This document shows, in pieces, positions 46,361-54,520 of a DNA stretch of 64,000 nt. The stretch covers positions 1,038,375 through 1,102,374 of the forward strand of contig NZ_VCEJ01000002.1 in assembly GCF_005860805.1 (NCBI RefSeq). The letters are read 5' to 3'. Source of the stretch: Dyadobacter luticola (GTDB lineage Bacteria; Bacteroidota; Bacteroidia; Cytophagales; Spirosomataceae). Each line of letters opens with the position of its first letter. Positions within the stretch are counted from its first letter, which is position 1. The notes below the pieces were generated by a model. The model saw nothing but the letters and a program-made list of their open reading frames with translations, searched no databases and had not been told where the DNA came from. The translations under genes were made by a program, and so were the position numbers.

Positions 46361-47710
46361 TTATTCTGCTAACGTAATTTCCACGACGCCTTGTTTTCCA
46401 TTTTGCCCGTATTTTTTCTCACCATCAGCCTTATTTAACTGAACAATGTTATACTTTTTGTTAGAAAGTTTGATTGCATCATTCATTTTAATTGGCACAT
46501 GCTCTACCACTAAATAATATACTTCGCCCATGACAGCGAACTTTCCGCTTCCCGAAAACTTATTACTTGCAAAATCGACCTTCACATTATCCCCTAAAAA
46601 GTATAAATTGTGGGTTTCGGAATATAGTAATTTGGGAGCGTAAAAAGTCCCCGAATCGGAGGCCGCTTCTTCATTGTGATATGCTGCCACCTCATGACTT
46701 TTGATTCGACTGGAAAGATCTTTCATTATTGTTGTCGAATCCAAAGTTAATCCTGCAATCAATAACCCACCCAAAGTGCTTAGATTTTTCATTGGTTTTT
46801 CTGTTTTAGTTTTTTCAACTATGATGGGATTTTTTGGAATGGTTGCAGTTTTTGGTGTAATTAAGTTTATGTGAATAGTTCTTTGTGTTGAATCCGGCGC
46901 CTCGAAAAAGATAGACTCTTTTGTATCAAAATGTTCAGGAGAATCGACATTAAATATAACTATACCGGAAAAAATCAGCGCGGCTGAGCCTACTGAGATC
47001 GCAACTTTAGAATAAATGTTTACAGATGCTGTACCGAATTTAAACAAATGGATATCAGTTTTTGGAATTCTCATAAAATCAATCTGATGCTTATTTTTCA
47101 AGTCAATCGAGAGATTCTTTAATGTTCGAAAAAATATTTGATCAAAATTCCAGAAGGGAATGATTAGCCAGAGCATTGCTTTTTGTCGTTTGTTTTTAAC
47201 GCTATCAAAAAGAATTTCTTTGATTTTCTTTCGCGCCCTGGCTAAATGTGATTTGGAAGTCCCTTCACTGATGTCTAACTGGTCGGCAATTTCCGAGTGA
47301 GTTAAATTATCAATAACATACAAGTTGAAGACAAGTCGATGATGCTCCGGAAGTTGTGCAATTGCACTCAGAAGCTGTGTCTCTGAGAATGTTGCATTTT
47401 CAATTACATCTTCGTCATCCGGAATATCAATAACTGGCTCAAAGGGCCCAGCAATTTGATTTGTCTTTGGAAAATTTTTTTGCTTACGCACGTATTGTAG
47501 GGCTACATTCACAACAATGCGCCGCAGCCATGCTTCAAAGGGACCTCTATTTTCGAAATCATAAGCTTTGCTGATCGCAATAATAAATGCGTCGTGTGCG
47601 AGATCTTCCGCAGTCTGCCGATCCTGCGTGTATCGCCAGCAGACGCCAATCATTTTCGCAATATTCTTGCGGTAGGTCGCTTCCCAAAAAGTATCCGAAA
47701 TGTGCTCCAT
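46361..47710 (-). CDS. ECF sigma factor with membrane-spanning C-terminal extension
   Basis: A 449-residue protein. The N-terminal third is a complete sigma-70 ECF factor: region 2 (about 15-75, AEDLAHDAFIIAISKAYDF) and region 4 (about 115-165, PEHHRLVFNLYVIDNLTHSEIAD, SKSHLARARKKIKEIL). Next comes a basic linker, a single membrane helix (about 234-255, SKVAISVGSAALIFSGIVIF), and a C-terminal part ending KYGQNGKQGVVEITL, which resembles the plug-type end of TonB-dependent receptors and M56 peptidases (YGxxGxxGVIxIT). The ATG at 47710 is used because the longer frame has no sigma-like residues. In most Bacteroidota the ECF factor and a membrane partner are separate genes. This fusion is unusual. 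Confidence 0.75.
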   Translation of the reverse strand: MEHISDTFWEATYRKNIAKMIGVCWRYTQDRQTAEDLAHDAFIIAISKAYDFENRGPFEAWLRRIVVNVALQYVRKQKNFPKTNQIAGPFEPVIDIPDDEDVIENATFSETQLLSAIAQLPEHHRLVFNLYVIDNLTHSEIADQLDISEGTSKSHLARARKKIKEILFDSVKNKRQKAMLWLIIPFWNFDQIFFRTLKNLSIDLKNKHQIDFMRIPKTDIHLFKFGTASVNIYSKVAISVGSAALIFSGIVIFNVDSPEHFDTKESIFFEAPDSTQRTIHINLITPKTATIPKNPIIVEKTKTEKPMKNLSTLGGLLIAGLTLDSTTIMKDLSSRIKSHEVAAYHNEEAASDSGTFYAPKLLYSETHNLYFLGDNVKVDFASNKFSGSGKFAVMGEVYYLVVEHVPIKMNDAIKLSNKKYNIVQLNKADGEKKYGQNGKQGVVEITLAE

Positions 47711-47818
47711 ATTTGAAACTGTACCTGCAATGATGCTGTTTTTCGAAAAGGTGGCAGCAAAAGTTCGAAAAAATGATTGCCGGCCCCAATCTAACCTTTT
47801 AAAAATAAGTATAACACA

Positions 47819-48415
47819 ATGAAAATCATCATAGTAGGCGGCACCGGAACGATCGGTAAGCATGTTGTAAAGGCGCTGGAAGCCGGTAACGAAATCATTG
47901 AAGTCGGCTCAAAAAGCGGCGATTTCCAGATTGACATTACCGATCTTTCGTCTATTCAATCATTTTTCGAAAAAGTCGGTCCTTTCGATGCGCTGGTAAG
48001 TACTACCGGCTCTGCACATTTCGGTCCATTATCCAAAATGACGGACGCGGCTTTCAGGGTAGGTGTGGATAGCAAGCTGCTGGGACAGATCAATCTGGTG
48101 CTGATCGGTCAGCATTATATTAATCCAAAAGGCTCATTTACATTAACTTCCGGCAGTTTGGCCGAAGATCCGATCATTCTCGGCTCGGCAGTGAGCGCCA
48201 TCAACGGAGCGATCAATTCCTTTGTAAAATCGGCTTATATGGAGCTCGAAAATGGTGTCCGCATCAACGTGGTAGCGCCTGGCGTGGTCGAAGACTCCCC
48301 GCATTATTTCCCATTTTTCCCGGGCGACATCCCCAACCAAATGCACCACGTCGCGCAGGCGTATGTGAAGAGTGTGGTGGGTGGGCAAAATGGGCAGGTT
48401 TTTAAAGTGGGGTAA
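47819..48415 (+). CDS. Short SDR-like protein without YxxxK
   Basis: A 198-residue protein with the Rossmann motif VGGTGTIGKHV and the fold of SDRs, but in place of the catalytic Tyr-Lys it has SAINGAINSFVKSAYMEL, as in a small family of short-chain dehydrogenases with uncertain activity. It is divergent from the sigma factor gene (108-base gap), so it may be a target of that factor. Confidence 0.8.
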   Translation: MKIIIVGGTGTIGKHVVKALEAGNEIIEVGSKSGDFQIDITDLSSIQSFFEKVGPFDALVSTTGSAHFGPLSKMTDAAFRVGVDSKLLGQINLVLIGQHYINPKGSFTLTSGSLAEDPIILGSAVSAINGAINSFVKSAYMELENGVRINVVAPGVVEDSPHYFPFFPGDIPNQMHHVAQAYVKSVVGGQNGQVFKVG

Positions 48416-48441
48416 AGAAGTAGTTGAAATATTTTCAAAGG

Positions 48442-48474
48442 AAAAGCCTGGCTGTATGCCGGGCTTTTCTTTTT
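48442..48474 (+). terminator. Terminator after the short SDR gene
   Basis: AAAAGCCTGGC (48442-48452) pairs with GCCGGGCTTTT (48458-48468, one G-T pair), followed by CTTTTT. Confidence 0.85.
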
Positions 48475-48585
48475 GGACGGCTATGGAGTTTGATAGTCAA
48501 GTATTTGGGATTCAATTCTATGTAAAACGAAGAGCCTGCGTTTTTACTGATCTAAATCCGATCCGTCAAAAAATTTTAATAAAAA

Positions 48586-48635
48586 TTTGCGTAGTTAAGT
48601 GACTACATATATATTCGTAGCCAAATAACTACGCA
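48586..48635 (+). promoter_or_regulatory. Promoter with overlapping ArsR operator
   Basis: TTTG (48586-48589), 20 bases and TATATTCG (48610-48617) form a promoter inside a palindrome: TGCGTAGTTA (48588-48597) and its exact inverse TAACTACGCA (48626-48635), with inner CTAC/GTAG pairs. The ATG of the ArsR gene follows directly at 48636, so the mRNA leader would be very short. This is a textbook autorepression layout. Confidence 0.75.
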
Positions 48636-48959
48636 ATGAATTTAAGACGAGATGTTTTTCAGGCGATTGCCGATCCTACGCGACGCGCGATTTTACTTTT
48701 GGTGGCGTCGCATTCCATGACTGCAGGCGCGATTGCAGCCAATTTTGATACTGCCAGGCCGACGGTTTCCAAACATTTGGCGATTTTGACAGAATGTGAA
48801 TTGCTGCAACAGGAGCAAAATGGGCGGGAAGTTTATTATCACATTAATGCAAAAGGAATGAAAGATGTCGCGGATTTCATCGAACCATTCCGGAATATGT
48901 GGGATGATCGGTTTAATAAATTGGAAAGTATTATGAAGAATTATAAACCTAAACAATAA
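48636..48959 (+). CDS. ArsR family transcriptional repressor
   Basis: A 107-residue winged-helix protein: [17 protein letters not shown], then [27 protein letters not shown] HTH (here [18 protein letters not shown]) and [24 protein letters not shown]. No metal-binding cysteines are seen, as in the SdpR/YceK-type group that pairs with AHSA1 proteins. It heads an operon with SRPBCC, DoxX and YdeI genes and has its own operator upstream. Confidence 0.93.
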   Translation: MNLRRDVFQAIADPTRRAILLLVASHSMTAGAIAANFDTARPTVSKHLAILTECELLQQEQNGREVYYHINAKGMKDVADFIEPFRNMWDDRFNKLESIMKNYKPKQ

Positions 48960-48985
48960 CCCTTCGACTGCGCTCAGGGTGACAA
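48960..48985. repeat. Short palindromic intergenic repeat
   Basis: CCCTTCGACTGCGCTCAGGG followed by TGACA is a well-known dispersed intergenic repeat, seen with small variations in many Bacteroidota and other genomes. Here it lies between the ArsR and SRPBCC genes. Confidence 0.6.
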
Positions 48986-49010
48986 TGTAAAACCAAGAAA
49001 TGAATTAAAC

Positions 49011-49481
49011 ATGGAACGGAAAACGAAAATTGATGCGGAAAATGGGAAACAGGATTTGGTAATTACGCGGGAATTCGATTTGCCATTGGATCTGCTTTTT
49101 AAAGCTTATGAGGAAGCGGAGATCGTGGAGCAGTGGATGGGTACAAAGGTGATTAAACTGGAAAATAAGAAACACGGAAGCTGGCGGTTTCAAACTTCCG
49201 ATCCGCAGGGAAATGTTGTATTTGGTGCGCATGGTACGGTGCATGAATTTACCCCAAACAAAAAGATCATTCGCACATTTGAAATGGATAATGCTCCATT
49301 TCCGGTTCAGCTTGAATTTCTTGAATTTGAAAAATTGACCGACGAAACAAGCAAACTAACCATGCAAATCGTCTACCGCTCTGTGGAAGATCGGGACAGA
49401 ATGTTGAGCCTGCCATTTGCGCAGGGAATTAATATGGCGCACAATAGATTGCAGCAGGTTGTTAACCAATTGAAACATTAA
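49011..49481 (+). CDS. SRPBCC/AHSA1 family protein
   Basis: A 156-residue protein with the START/Bet v 1-like fold: LVITREFDLPLDLLFKAYEEAEIVEQWMG and the closing SLPFAQGINMAHNRLQQVVNQL. AHSA1-like proteins bind hydrophobic ligands; their function in ArsR-linked operons is unknown. It is the second gene of the ArsR/SRPBCC/DoxX/YdeI operon. Confidence 0.9.
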   Translation: MERKTKIDAENGKQDLVITREFDLPLDLLFKAYEEAEIVEQWMGTKVIKLENKKHGSWRFQTSDPQGNVVFGAHGTVHEFTPNKKIIRTFEMDNAPFPVQLEFLEFEKLTDETSKLTMQIVYRSVEDRDRMLSLPFAQGINMAHNRLQQVVNQLKH

Positions 49482-49485
49482 TATC

Positions 49486-49881
49486 ATGTCGAAGAGAGAT
49501 AAAATCATTTATTGGGTCGCCACGCTTTGGCTTTCATTGGGAATGGTATCGACTGGTATTGTTCAGATTATTAAAATGAAGGAAGAAGTGACAATGTTCG
49601 ACCGGCTGGGATATCCTGCGTATTTATTGATTATGCTCGGAGTCTGGAAAATATTTGGCGTGGTAGCGGTATTGATTCCCAGATTTCCCTTAGTAAAAGA
49701 GTGGGCTTATGCGGGGTTTTTCTTTGCCATGTCTGGCGCCGTATTTTCGCATCTTGCAGTCGGTGATCCTTTAAAAGAGCTTTTCGGGCCAATGTTACTG
49801 ATCATTCTGACAATTGTATCCTGGTATTTTCGTCCGGCAGACCGGCGGTTAACTTATCTTAATTCTCCTTCAATTAATTGA
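49486..49881 (+). CDS. DoxX-like family membrane protein
   Basis: A 131-residue protein with four membrane helices and the DoxX-like signature (VSTGIVQIIKMKEEVTMFDRLGYPAYLLIMLGVWKIFGVVAVLIP). It follows the SRPBCC gene by 4 bases and precedes the YdeI gene by 2, so it belongs to the ArsR-controlled operon. The ArsR-AHSA1-DoxX trio is common in Bacteroidota. Confidence 0.9.
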   Translation: MSKRDKIIYWVATLWLSLGMVSTGIVQIIKMKEEVTMFDRLGYPAYLLIMLGVWKIFGVVAVLIPRFPLVKEWAYAGFFFAMSGAVFSHLAVGDPLKELFGPMLLIILTIVSWYFRPADRRLTYLNSPSIN

Positions 49882-49883
49882 TT

Positions 49884-50468
49884 ATGGAAACAAATCCAAA
49901 GGTTGACTGGTATTTCGAAAAGGCTGGGAAATGGCAAAACGAAGTCGCAAAATTGCGGACAATCATTCTCGGTTGCGGTTTAGCGGAAGAATTAAAATGG
50001 GGATGTCCATGCTACACGGAGCATAAAAATAACATCGTGCTGATCCATACTTTCAATGAGTATTGCGCATTACTATTTTTTAAGGGTGTATTATTAAAAG
50101 ATACCGAGGGAATTCTAGTCCAGCAAACCGAGAATGTGCAGGCTGCAAGACAAATCCGGTTTACAAGTTTGCAACAAATCAATGATCTGGAAGTTATATT
50201 AAAAGCGCACATTTTTGAAGCAATTGAAGTAGAAAGAGCAGGTTTAAAAGTGGAAATGAAAAAGACCACGGAATTCAATACGCCCGAAGAATTCCAAATC
50301 AAACTGAATGAAAATCCGGCATTAAAATCTGCATTTGAAGCATTAACCCCGGGCCGGCAACGCGGCTACTTACTACATTTCTCGCAAGCCAAACAAGCGA
50401 AGACGCGCGAGGCTCGAATCGAGAAAAATATTGATCGAATATTTGAAGGGAAAGGATTAGAAGACTGA
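49884..50468 (+). CDS. YdeI/OmpD-associated family protein (DUF1801-like)
   Basis: A 194-residue protein that combines a DUF1801 domain (about 5-115: VDWYFEKAGKWQNEVAKLRTIIL, LKWGCPCYTEHKNNIV) with a C-terminal YdeI domain (about 130-190: LNENPALKSAFEALTPGRQRGYLLHFSQAKQAKTREARIEK). The architecture is typical. Last gene of the ArsR operon. The ATG at 49884 is preferred over TTG 49878. Confidence 0.88.
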   Translation: METNPKVDWYFEKAGKWQNEVAKLRTIILGCGLAEELKWGCPCYTEHKNNIVLIHTFNEYCALLFFKGVLLKDTEGILVQQTENVQAARQIRFTSLQQINDLEVILKAHIFEAIEVERAGLKVEMKKTTEFNTPEEFQIKLNENPALKSAFEALTPGRQRGYLLHFSQAKQAKTREARIEKNIDRIFEGKGLED

Positions 50469-50470
50469 AA

Positions 50471-50553
50471 AAATATTCGTGTATTCGTGGCATCAACTTT
50501 TTTGCCACGAATACACCGCTGCGGCGGACCGTGAATAACACACGAATATTTTA
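50471..50553. repeat. Palindromic repeat interrupted by a 15-base GC-rich insert
   Basis: AATATTCGTGTATTCGTGGCA on the left and TGCCACGAATACAC on the right are inverted copies. The right arm is broken after ATACAC by CGCTGCGGCGGACCG (50517-50531) plus a few bases before ACACGAATATT. The insert matches the GC-rich unit in the tRNA-Lys copy at 4359. The left arm also ends next to the YdeI stop, so it may act as a terminator. Confidence 0.6.
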
Positions 50554-50829
50554 AGCTTTTGCCATTTTTTCAAAACCTTCCCACAACAATTTCAGATCAA
50601 AAAGAGCGGCTTTTTCGCTGTCTCCAAATGGAATGTTCGAATGATAAAGCGCCAGATCGTGAACGAGTTGCAGGGACTGAGATAGTTCTCGATAACCTTG
50701 ACAGCCAATGAGATACAAAAACTCAGCCTGCGATTGAGTCAGAGGATCGCCGACTTCGGATGCGGGGTGTGCATTGCGTGATGGGTTGACTGGATCGGAG
50801 TCAACATTCTGCCTTTCAAAAGTTCGCAT
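50551..50829 (-). CDS. Hypothetical protein with structured leader
   Basis: A 92-residue soluble protein from the ATG at 50829 (MRTFERQN...). The N-terminal 30 residues look disordered; the rest is helical (LTQSQAEFLYLIGCQGYREL, EKAALFDLKLLWEGFEKM). I do not recognise it. Its stop codon lies in the palindromic repeat, and its 5' side is preceded by the structured element at 50869-50992. Confidence 0.55.
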   Translation of the reverse strand: MRTFERQNVDSDPVNPSRNAHPASEVGDPLTQSQAEFLYLIGCQGYRELSQSLQLVHDLALYHSNIPFGDSEKAALFDLKLLWEGFEKMAKA

Positions 50830-50868
50830 TTTTAAAAAGTTTGAAGTTAATAAATAAGGAGAGGTCAC

Positions 50869-50992
50869 CGCGAACTTCACTAAAGTATGGAACTTTCGTC
50901 AGGTCTCGGGACTTGCACCCGTATGCCTCTCCAAGGCCATTTCTTCCTGGCTTTTAATACTCGTTCCATAAAAATTTTAATAAAAGTTCGCG
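50869..50992. ncRNA. Highly structured intergenic element (possible leader RNA)
   Basis: Nested perfect stems are visible: CGCGAACTT (50869-50877) with AAGTTCGCG (50984-50992), and ATGGAAC (50887-50893) with GTTCCAT (50963-50969). Inside are three small hairpins: CGGG-ACTTGCA-CCCG (50907-50921), CCT/AGG (50926-50936) and GCCA/TGGC (50936-50951). On the minus strand the first reads CGGG-TGCAAGT-CCCG, like a tRNA T arm, and the whole resembles a cloverleaf. The minus-strand gene starts 40 bases beyond it. It is too compact and symmetric to be chance. I cannot name the class. Confidence 0.5.
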
Positions 50993-51150
50993 AGGACAAA
51001 TATAGGAGAATATGCGAAAGTGGCGCAAGGTAGAATTGTACCTGTGCGGTTAGAATTTGTGGCGGTGCGGCTTTAAAGTTGTCTGAGGAGAAACCTACCG
51101 AAAGTTTGAAACCAGAACCCGGATATATTTAACATTACCTAAAAATCAAC

Positions 51151-51711
51151 ATGAAAACCACCAAAACCCTATCCCAAGACCAAACAACCGAGCTTCTCAA
51201 AACCCTACAAACGCGTTTCGAAAAAAATAAAGCGCGGCATAAGGGCATTGCTTGGTCAGCGGTGCAGGAGCGGCTGGAAAGTAAGCCAGATAAGCTTTGG
51301 ACGTTGGATGAAATGGAAGTGACTGGTGGTGAGCCGGATGTGATTGGGCGGGATCAGAAATCCGGGGAGTTTATTTTCTGTGATTGTTCTACGGAAAGTC
51401 CGAATCGCAGGAGTTTATGCTACGACCGTACGGCTTGGGAATCGCGGAAAGCCAATAAGCCGGAAAATACGGCGATGGATTTGGCGGAGGAAATGGGCGT
51501 CGAGCTGCTCACGGAGGAAGAATATCAGGATTTGCAAAAGCTTGGAAAGTTCGATCTAAAAACGTCCAGCTGGCTGAAAACACCTGATAATGTCCGAAAA
51601 CTCGGCGGCGCCATTTTTGGAGACCGCCGGTATGACCGGGTTTTCATTTATCACAATGGTGCTGATTCTTACTATGCAGCCCGCGGTTTCAGAGGGTTGT
51701 TAAAGGTTTGA
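51151..51711 (+). CDS. DUF4256 family protein
   Basis: A 186-residue protein with the family pattern: LLKTLQTRFEKNKARHKGI, WTLDEMEVTGGEPDVIG, FCDCSTESPNRRSLCYDR, and the closing VFIYHNGADSYYAARGFRG. Function is unknown; the fold is predicted alpha/beta. It is transcribed alone, convergent with the gene at 51725. Confidence 0.88.
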   Translation: MKTTKTLSQDQTTELLKTLQTRFEKNKARHKGIAWSAVQERLESKPDKLWTLDEMEVTGGEPDVIGRDQKSGEFIFCDCSTESPNRRSLCYDRTAWESRKANKPENTAMDLAEEMGVELLTEEEYQDLQKLGKFDLKTSSWLKTPDNVRKLGGAIFGDRRYDRVFIYHNGADSYYAARGFRGLLKV

Positions 51712-51724
51712 TAGTGAACTGTTT

Positions 51725-53125
51725 TCAATTCTTCGGCGTAAGTCGGAGCAGCAAATCAGGATCATTAAGTAGCACATATATCGCACCGTCAGGCCCGGTT
51801 TTGATCTCGCGGACACGCCCAAATCCTTTTAGGAAAATTTCCTGCGATTTCACGCGATTCCCTTCAATTACCAGCCGCTTTATTTCCTCAAATGCCAGCG
51901 CGCCCACCAGCAAATTATTTTTCCATTTCGGGAATAAACTGCTCGTCACAAACTCGGCCGGGCATACTGCGGGCGAAGGCGTCCAGTACGTAACCGTCTG
52001 TTCCATACCTACTTTCGCAGTATCATTGGAAACAATTTCGCCACTGTAATCGACGCCGTAAGTGATTTTCGGCCAGCCGTAGTTTGCTCCCTTTTTCAAA
52101 ATATTCAACTCATCGCCGCCCATCGGTCCGTGTTCCGTCATCCAGATTTCACCTGTCACCGGCGAGGGCGCAAATCCCTGCACATTGCGGTTGCCAAGGC
52201 TGTAAATCGCCGGCAATGCTTTTGGGTCATTTATAAACGGATTGTCTTTTGGAATCGAACCGTCCGCATTGATCCTGAATACTTTACCAGAAGGTTTTCC
52301 AGGATTTTGCGAATCATCCGCCAGGTTCATATCGCCGATTGAAAAGAAAAGAAAGCCCGATTTGTCAAAAAACAACCTGCCGCCCCAGCGCGTCCCGCCT
52401 ACAACTTTCAGTGAGTCCGGCACTTCGAACAATGTCTGCTCATCCGTCCACGCGAGGCCCTTGATTTTCGCCCGGACGAGCTTCGTCATACTCAGCGATT
52501 TTTTGTCTTCCAAACTGCTATTCGTGTGACTATAAGCGAGATATACCCATCCGTTTTTCTTGTAATCCGGGTCCAGCGCAATGTCAAAGTATCCGCTCGT
52601 CGCATTTTTAGTGAAGGTAGCAGGTACGCCTGTCACCGGTTCCGGATCGAGTTTTCCATCATTTAAAAACCGGATGGCTCCTGTCCGCTCCGAAATTAGC
52701 GCATGATTTGAATCGATAAACTCAATGCCCCAAGGCGTGTGCAGGCCGGAATTCACAACCTGTTCGACTTTTAGTACGTAATCTTTTGTGTTAATGGTCT
52801 CAGGAACAGGCATTTTAGCGCTCGGCGCGACGGTTTGGGACTTCACAATAAAATCAGTAACTGCTTTAATCTGCGCATCGTCCAAAGTGGTTTTAAATGC
52901 GGCCATATCCGTGTGCGCAATGCCGTATTTGATATTTTTGGAAATTGCTCCCGCACCTTTTCCATACTTCCAATCTGTTTTGATGAGCGCCGGCGCCGAT
53001 CCGCCCTGCAACTGTGCCCCATGACAGCCCGCGCAGTAAGTCTGGAAAATTTTTGGGCCGTCCTGCGACTGTGCGGAAACCCCTGCGACTGTGAGAAGTA
53101 AGATGAACGTAAGGTTATTTTTCAT
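51725..53125 (-). CDS. PQQ-type sugar dehydrogenase with N-terminal cytochrome c
   Basis: A 466-residue periplasmic protein: signal peptide (1-18), a cytochrome c domain with CAGCH (about 31-35) reaching to about 95, then a six-bladed glucose/sorbosone dehydrogenase (GSDH) propeller (about 110-460). The propeller has the start GLHTPWGIEFIDSNHALISERTG and TEHGPMGGDELN near 330. Such enzymes oxidise aldoses with PQQ and feed electrons to a cytochrome, here fused. Whether PQQ is bound is not shown. Confidence 0.9.
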   Translation of the reverse strand: MKNNLTFILLLTVAGVSAQSQDGPKIFQTYCAGCHGAQLQGGSAPALIKTDWKYGKGAGAISKNIKYGIAHTDMAAFKTTLDDAQIKAVTDFIVKSQTVAPSAKMPVPETINTKDYVLKVEQVVNSGLHTPWGIEFIDSNHALISERTGAIRFLNDGKLDPEPVTGVPATFTKNATSGYFDIALDPDYKKNGWVYLAYSHTNSSLEDKKSLSMTKLVRAKIKGLAWTDEQTLFEVPDSLKVVGGTRWGGRLFFDKSGFLFFSIGDMNLADDSQNPGKPSGKVFRINADGSIPKDNPFINDPKALPAIYSLGNRNVQGFAPSPVTGEIWMTEHGPMGGDELNILKKGANYGWPKITYGVDYSGEIVSNDTAKVGMEQTVTYWTPSPAVCPAEFVTSSLFPKWKNNLLVGALAFEEIKRLVIEGNRVKSQEIFLKGFGRVREIKTGPDGAIYVLLNDPDLLLRLTPKN

Positions 53126-53258
53126 AAAGTTCGATGGTGCTAGGTGCGTGAATATCAGGAAAAAATGCGTTCCAGCGCGTGTGGGAATTGGTAAACTTTC
53201 CGCTCACACTTGGATTGCCGGGCAAATAATCGGAAATTGCGCCCCCAATTTTTGAAAG

Positions 53259-54518
53259 ATGACAACTCCTGTTTTTTGCGGTATCGACTTCGGCACTTCC
53301 AATTCCAGCCTGGCCGTTGCAAACCAAAATAATGTGTACCTCATCCCTGTCGAGGACGCCAATACCACCATTCCCAGCGCCATGTTTTTTGCCCGGAAAG
53401 ACAACCAGGCATTTTTCGGTCGCGATGCGATGGAGCGTTTTCTGTCGCGTCAGCCCGGCCGGTTGATGCGGAGCTTAAAACGCGTTTTGGGTAGCACCGC
53501 GATGCGCCAGGGCACGATGGTGAATGGTGAACTGATGAAATTCGACCAGATCATCGCCGCTTTTTTGGAAAAGATGAAGCTCAAAGCCGAGGCCGAATGT
53601 GGTTCCGAGCTGAGTCACGTGGTGATGGGCCGGCCCGTACATTTTGTAGATAATGATGCCGCGGCTGACCAACGTGCTGAAAGTGAGCTGAAAGCAATTG
53701 CAGCCAAGCTTGGTTTCGAGCATATTGGATTTCAATTTGAACCTATCGCCGCCGCATTTGCCCACGAGGCGCGGGTAGTGGGGGAGAAGCTGGCGATGGT
53801 GGTGGATCTGGGTGGCGGTACCTCCGATTTTACGGTGATTAGATTGTCCAAGGAAAATGCCAAAAAACACGACCGGACCAGCGATATCCTGGCCAATACC
53901 GGTGTGCGGCTGGGTGGAAATGATTTTGATAAAGACCTGAGCCTTGCCGAAATGATGCCTGAACTCGGTTTCAGGACGAGGTATGGTGCCAAAAATCTGG
54001 AAGTACCTTCGTACCATTATTTTGACCTTTCCGAGTGGAGCAAGGTCAATTTTTTATATACCAATCGCATTGTTTTTCAGGCGAAACAACTGCTGCGCGA
54101 GACGCATGAACCTGCTAAATATGGTCGGCTGATCAATGTTTTGGAACAGGAAACCGGCCACGCGGTACTTGCTGAAACGGAGAAAATGAAGATCGGACTC
54201 GCCGGAAATGAGCGTTATGAAGCCTCGCTAAATTTTATCGGCGAGGATCTGCGCATTGATGTCGATCGAGAGGATTTCAACAATGCGATTATTTCCAAAA
54301 CAGAGCGGATTCTCGAAGCCGCGAAGGAATGTCTGGTAGCGGCGGGCATTAGTGCTGAGGACATTAGCCTGGTGATTATGACGGGTGGCTCTACCGAAAT
54401 CCCGCTGATCCAGGAGCAGTTCCGCAGCCTTTTTCCCAAGGCCGACTGGTCGGAGGAAAACAAATTGTCCAGCGTCGGACTGGGGCTGGCTTATGATGCG
54501 CGGAACCGGTTTTCGTAG
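53259..54518 (+). CDS. yegD: Hsp70 family protein, YegD-like
   Basis: A 419-residue ATPase-only Hsp70 relative. The phosphate-1 motif DFGTSNSS lies at 10-17, phosphate-2 VVDLGGGTSDF near 185 and the adenosine motif TGGSTEIP near 373. The C-terminal substrate-binding domain of DnaK is absent, as in YegD of E. coli. Role unknown, probably an atypical chaperone. It is divergent from the sugar dehydrogenase gene and convergent with the biosynthetic operon. Confidence 0.9.
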   Translation: MTTPVFCGIDFGTSNSSLAVANQNNVYLIPVEDANTTIPSAMFFARKDNQAFFGRDAMERFLSRQPGRLMRSLKRVLGSTAMRQGTMVNGELMKFDQIIAAFLEKMKLKAEAECGSELSHVVMGRPVHFVDNDAAADQRAESELKAIAAKLGFEHIGFQFEPIAAAFAHEARVVGEKLAMVVDLGGGTSDFTVIRLSKENAKKHDRTSDILANTGVRLGGNDFDKDLSLAEMMPELGFRTRYGAKNLEVPSYHYFDLSEWSKVNFLYTNRIVFQAKQLLRETHEPAKYGRLINVLEQETGHAVLAETEKMKIGLAGNERYEASLNFIGEDLRIDVDREDFNNAIISKTERILEAAKECLVAAGISAEDISLVIMTGGSTEIPLIQEQFRSLFPKADWSEENKLSSVGLGLAYDARNRFS

Positions 54519-54520
54519 GA

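Noticed and set aside
53115..53258. Minus-strand frame (LPGNPSVSGKFTNSHTRWNAFFPDI) before the sugar dehydrogenase
   Set aside because: It looks somewhat protein-like but matches no family I know and overlaps the PQQ gene start; I could not support it as a gene.
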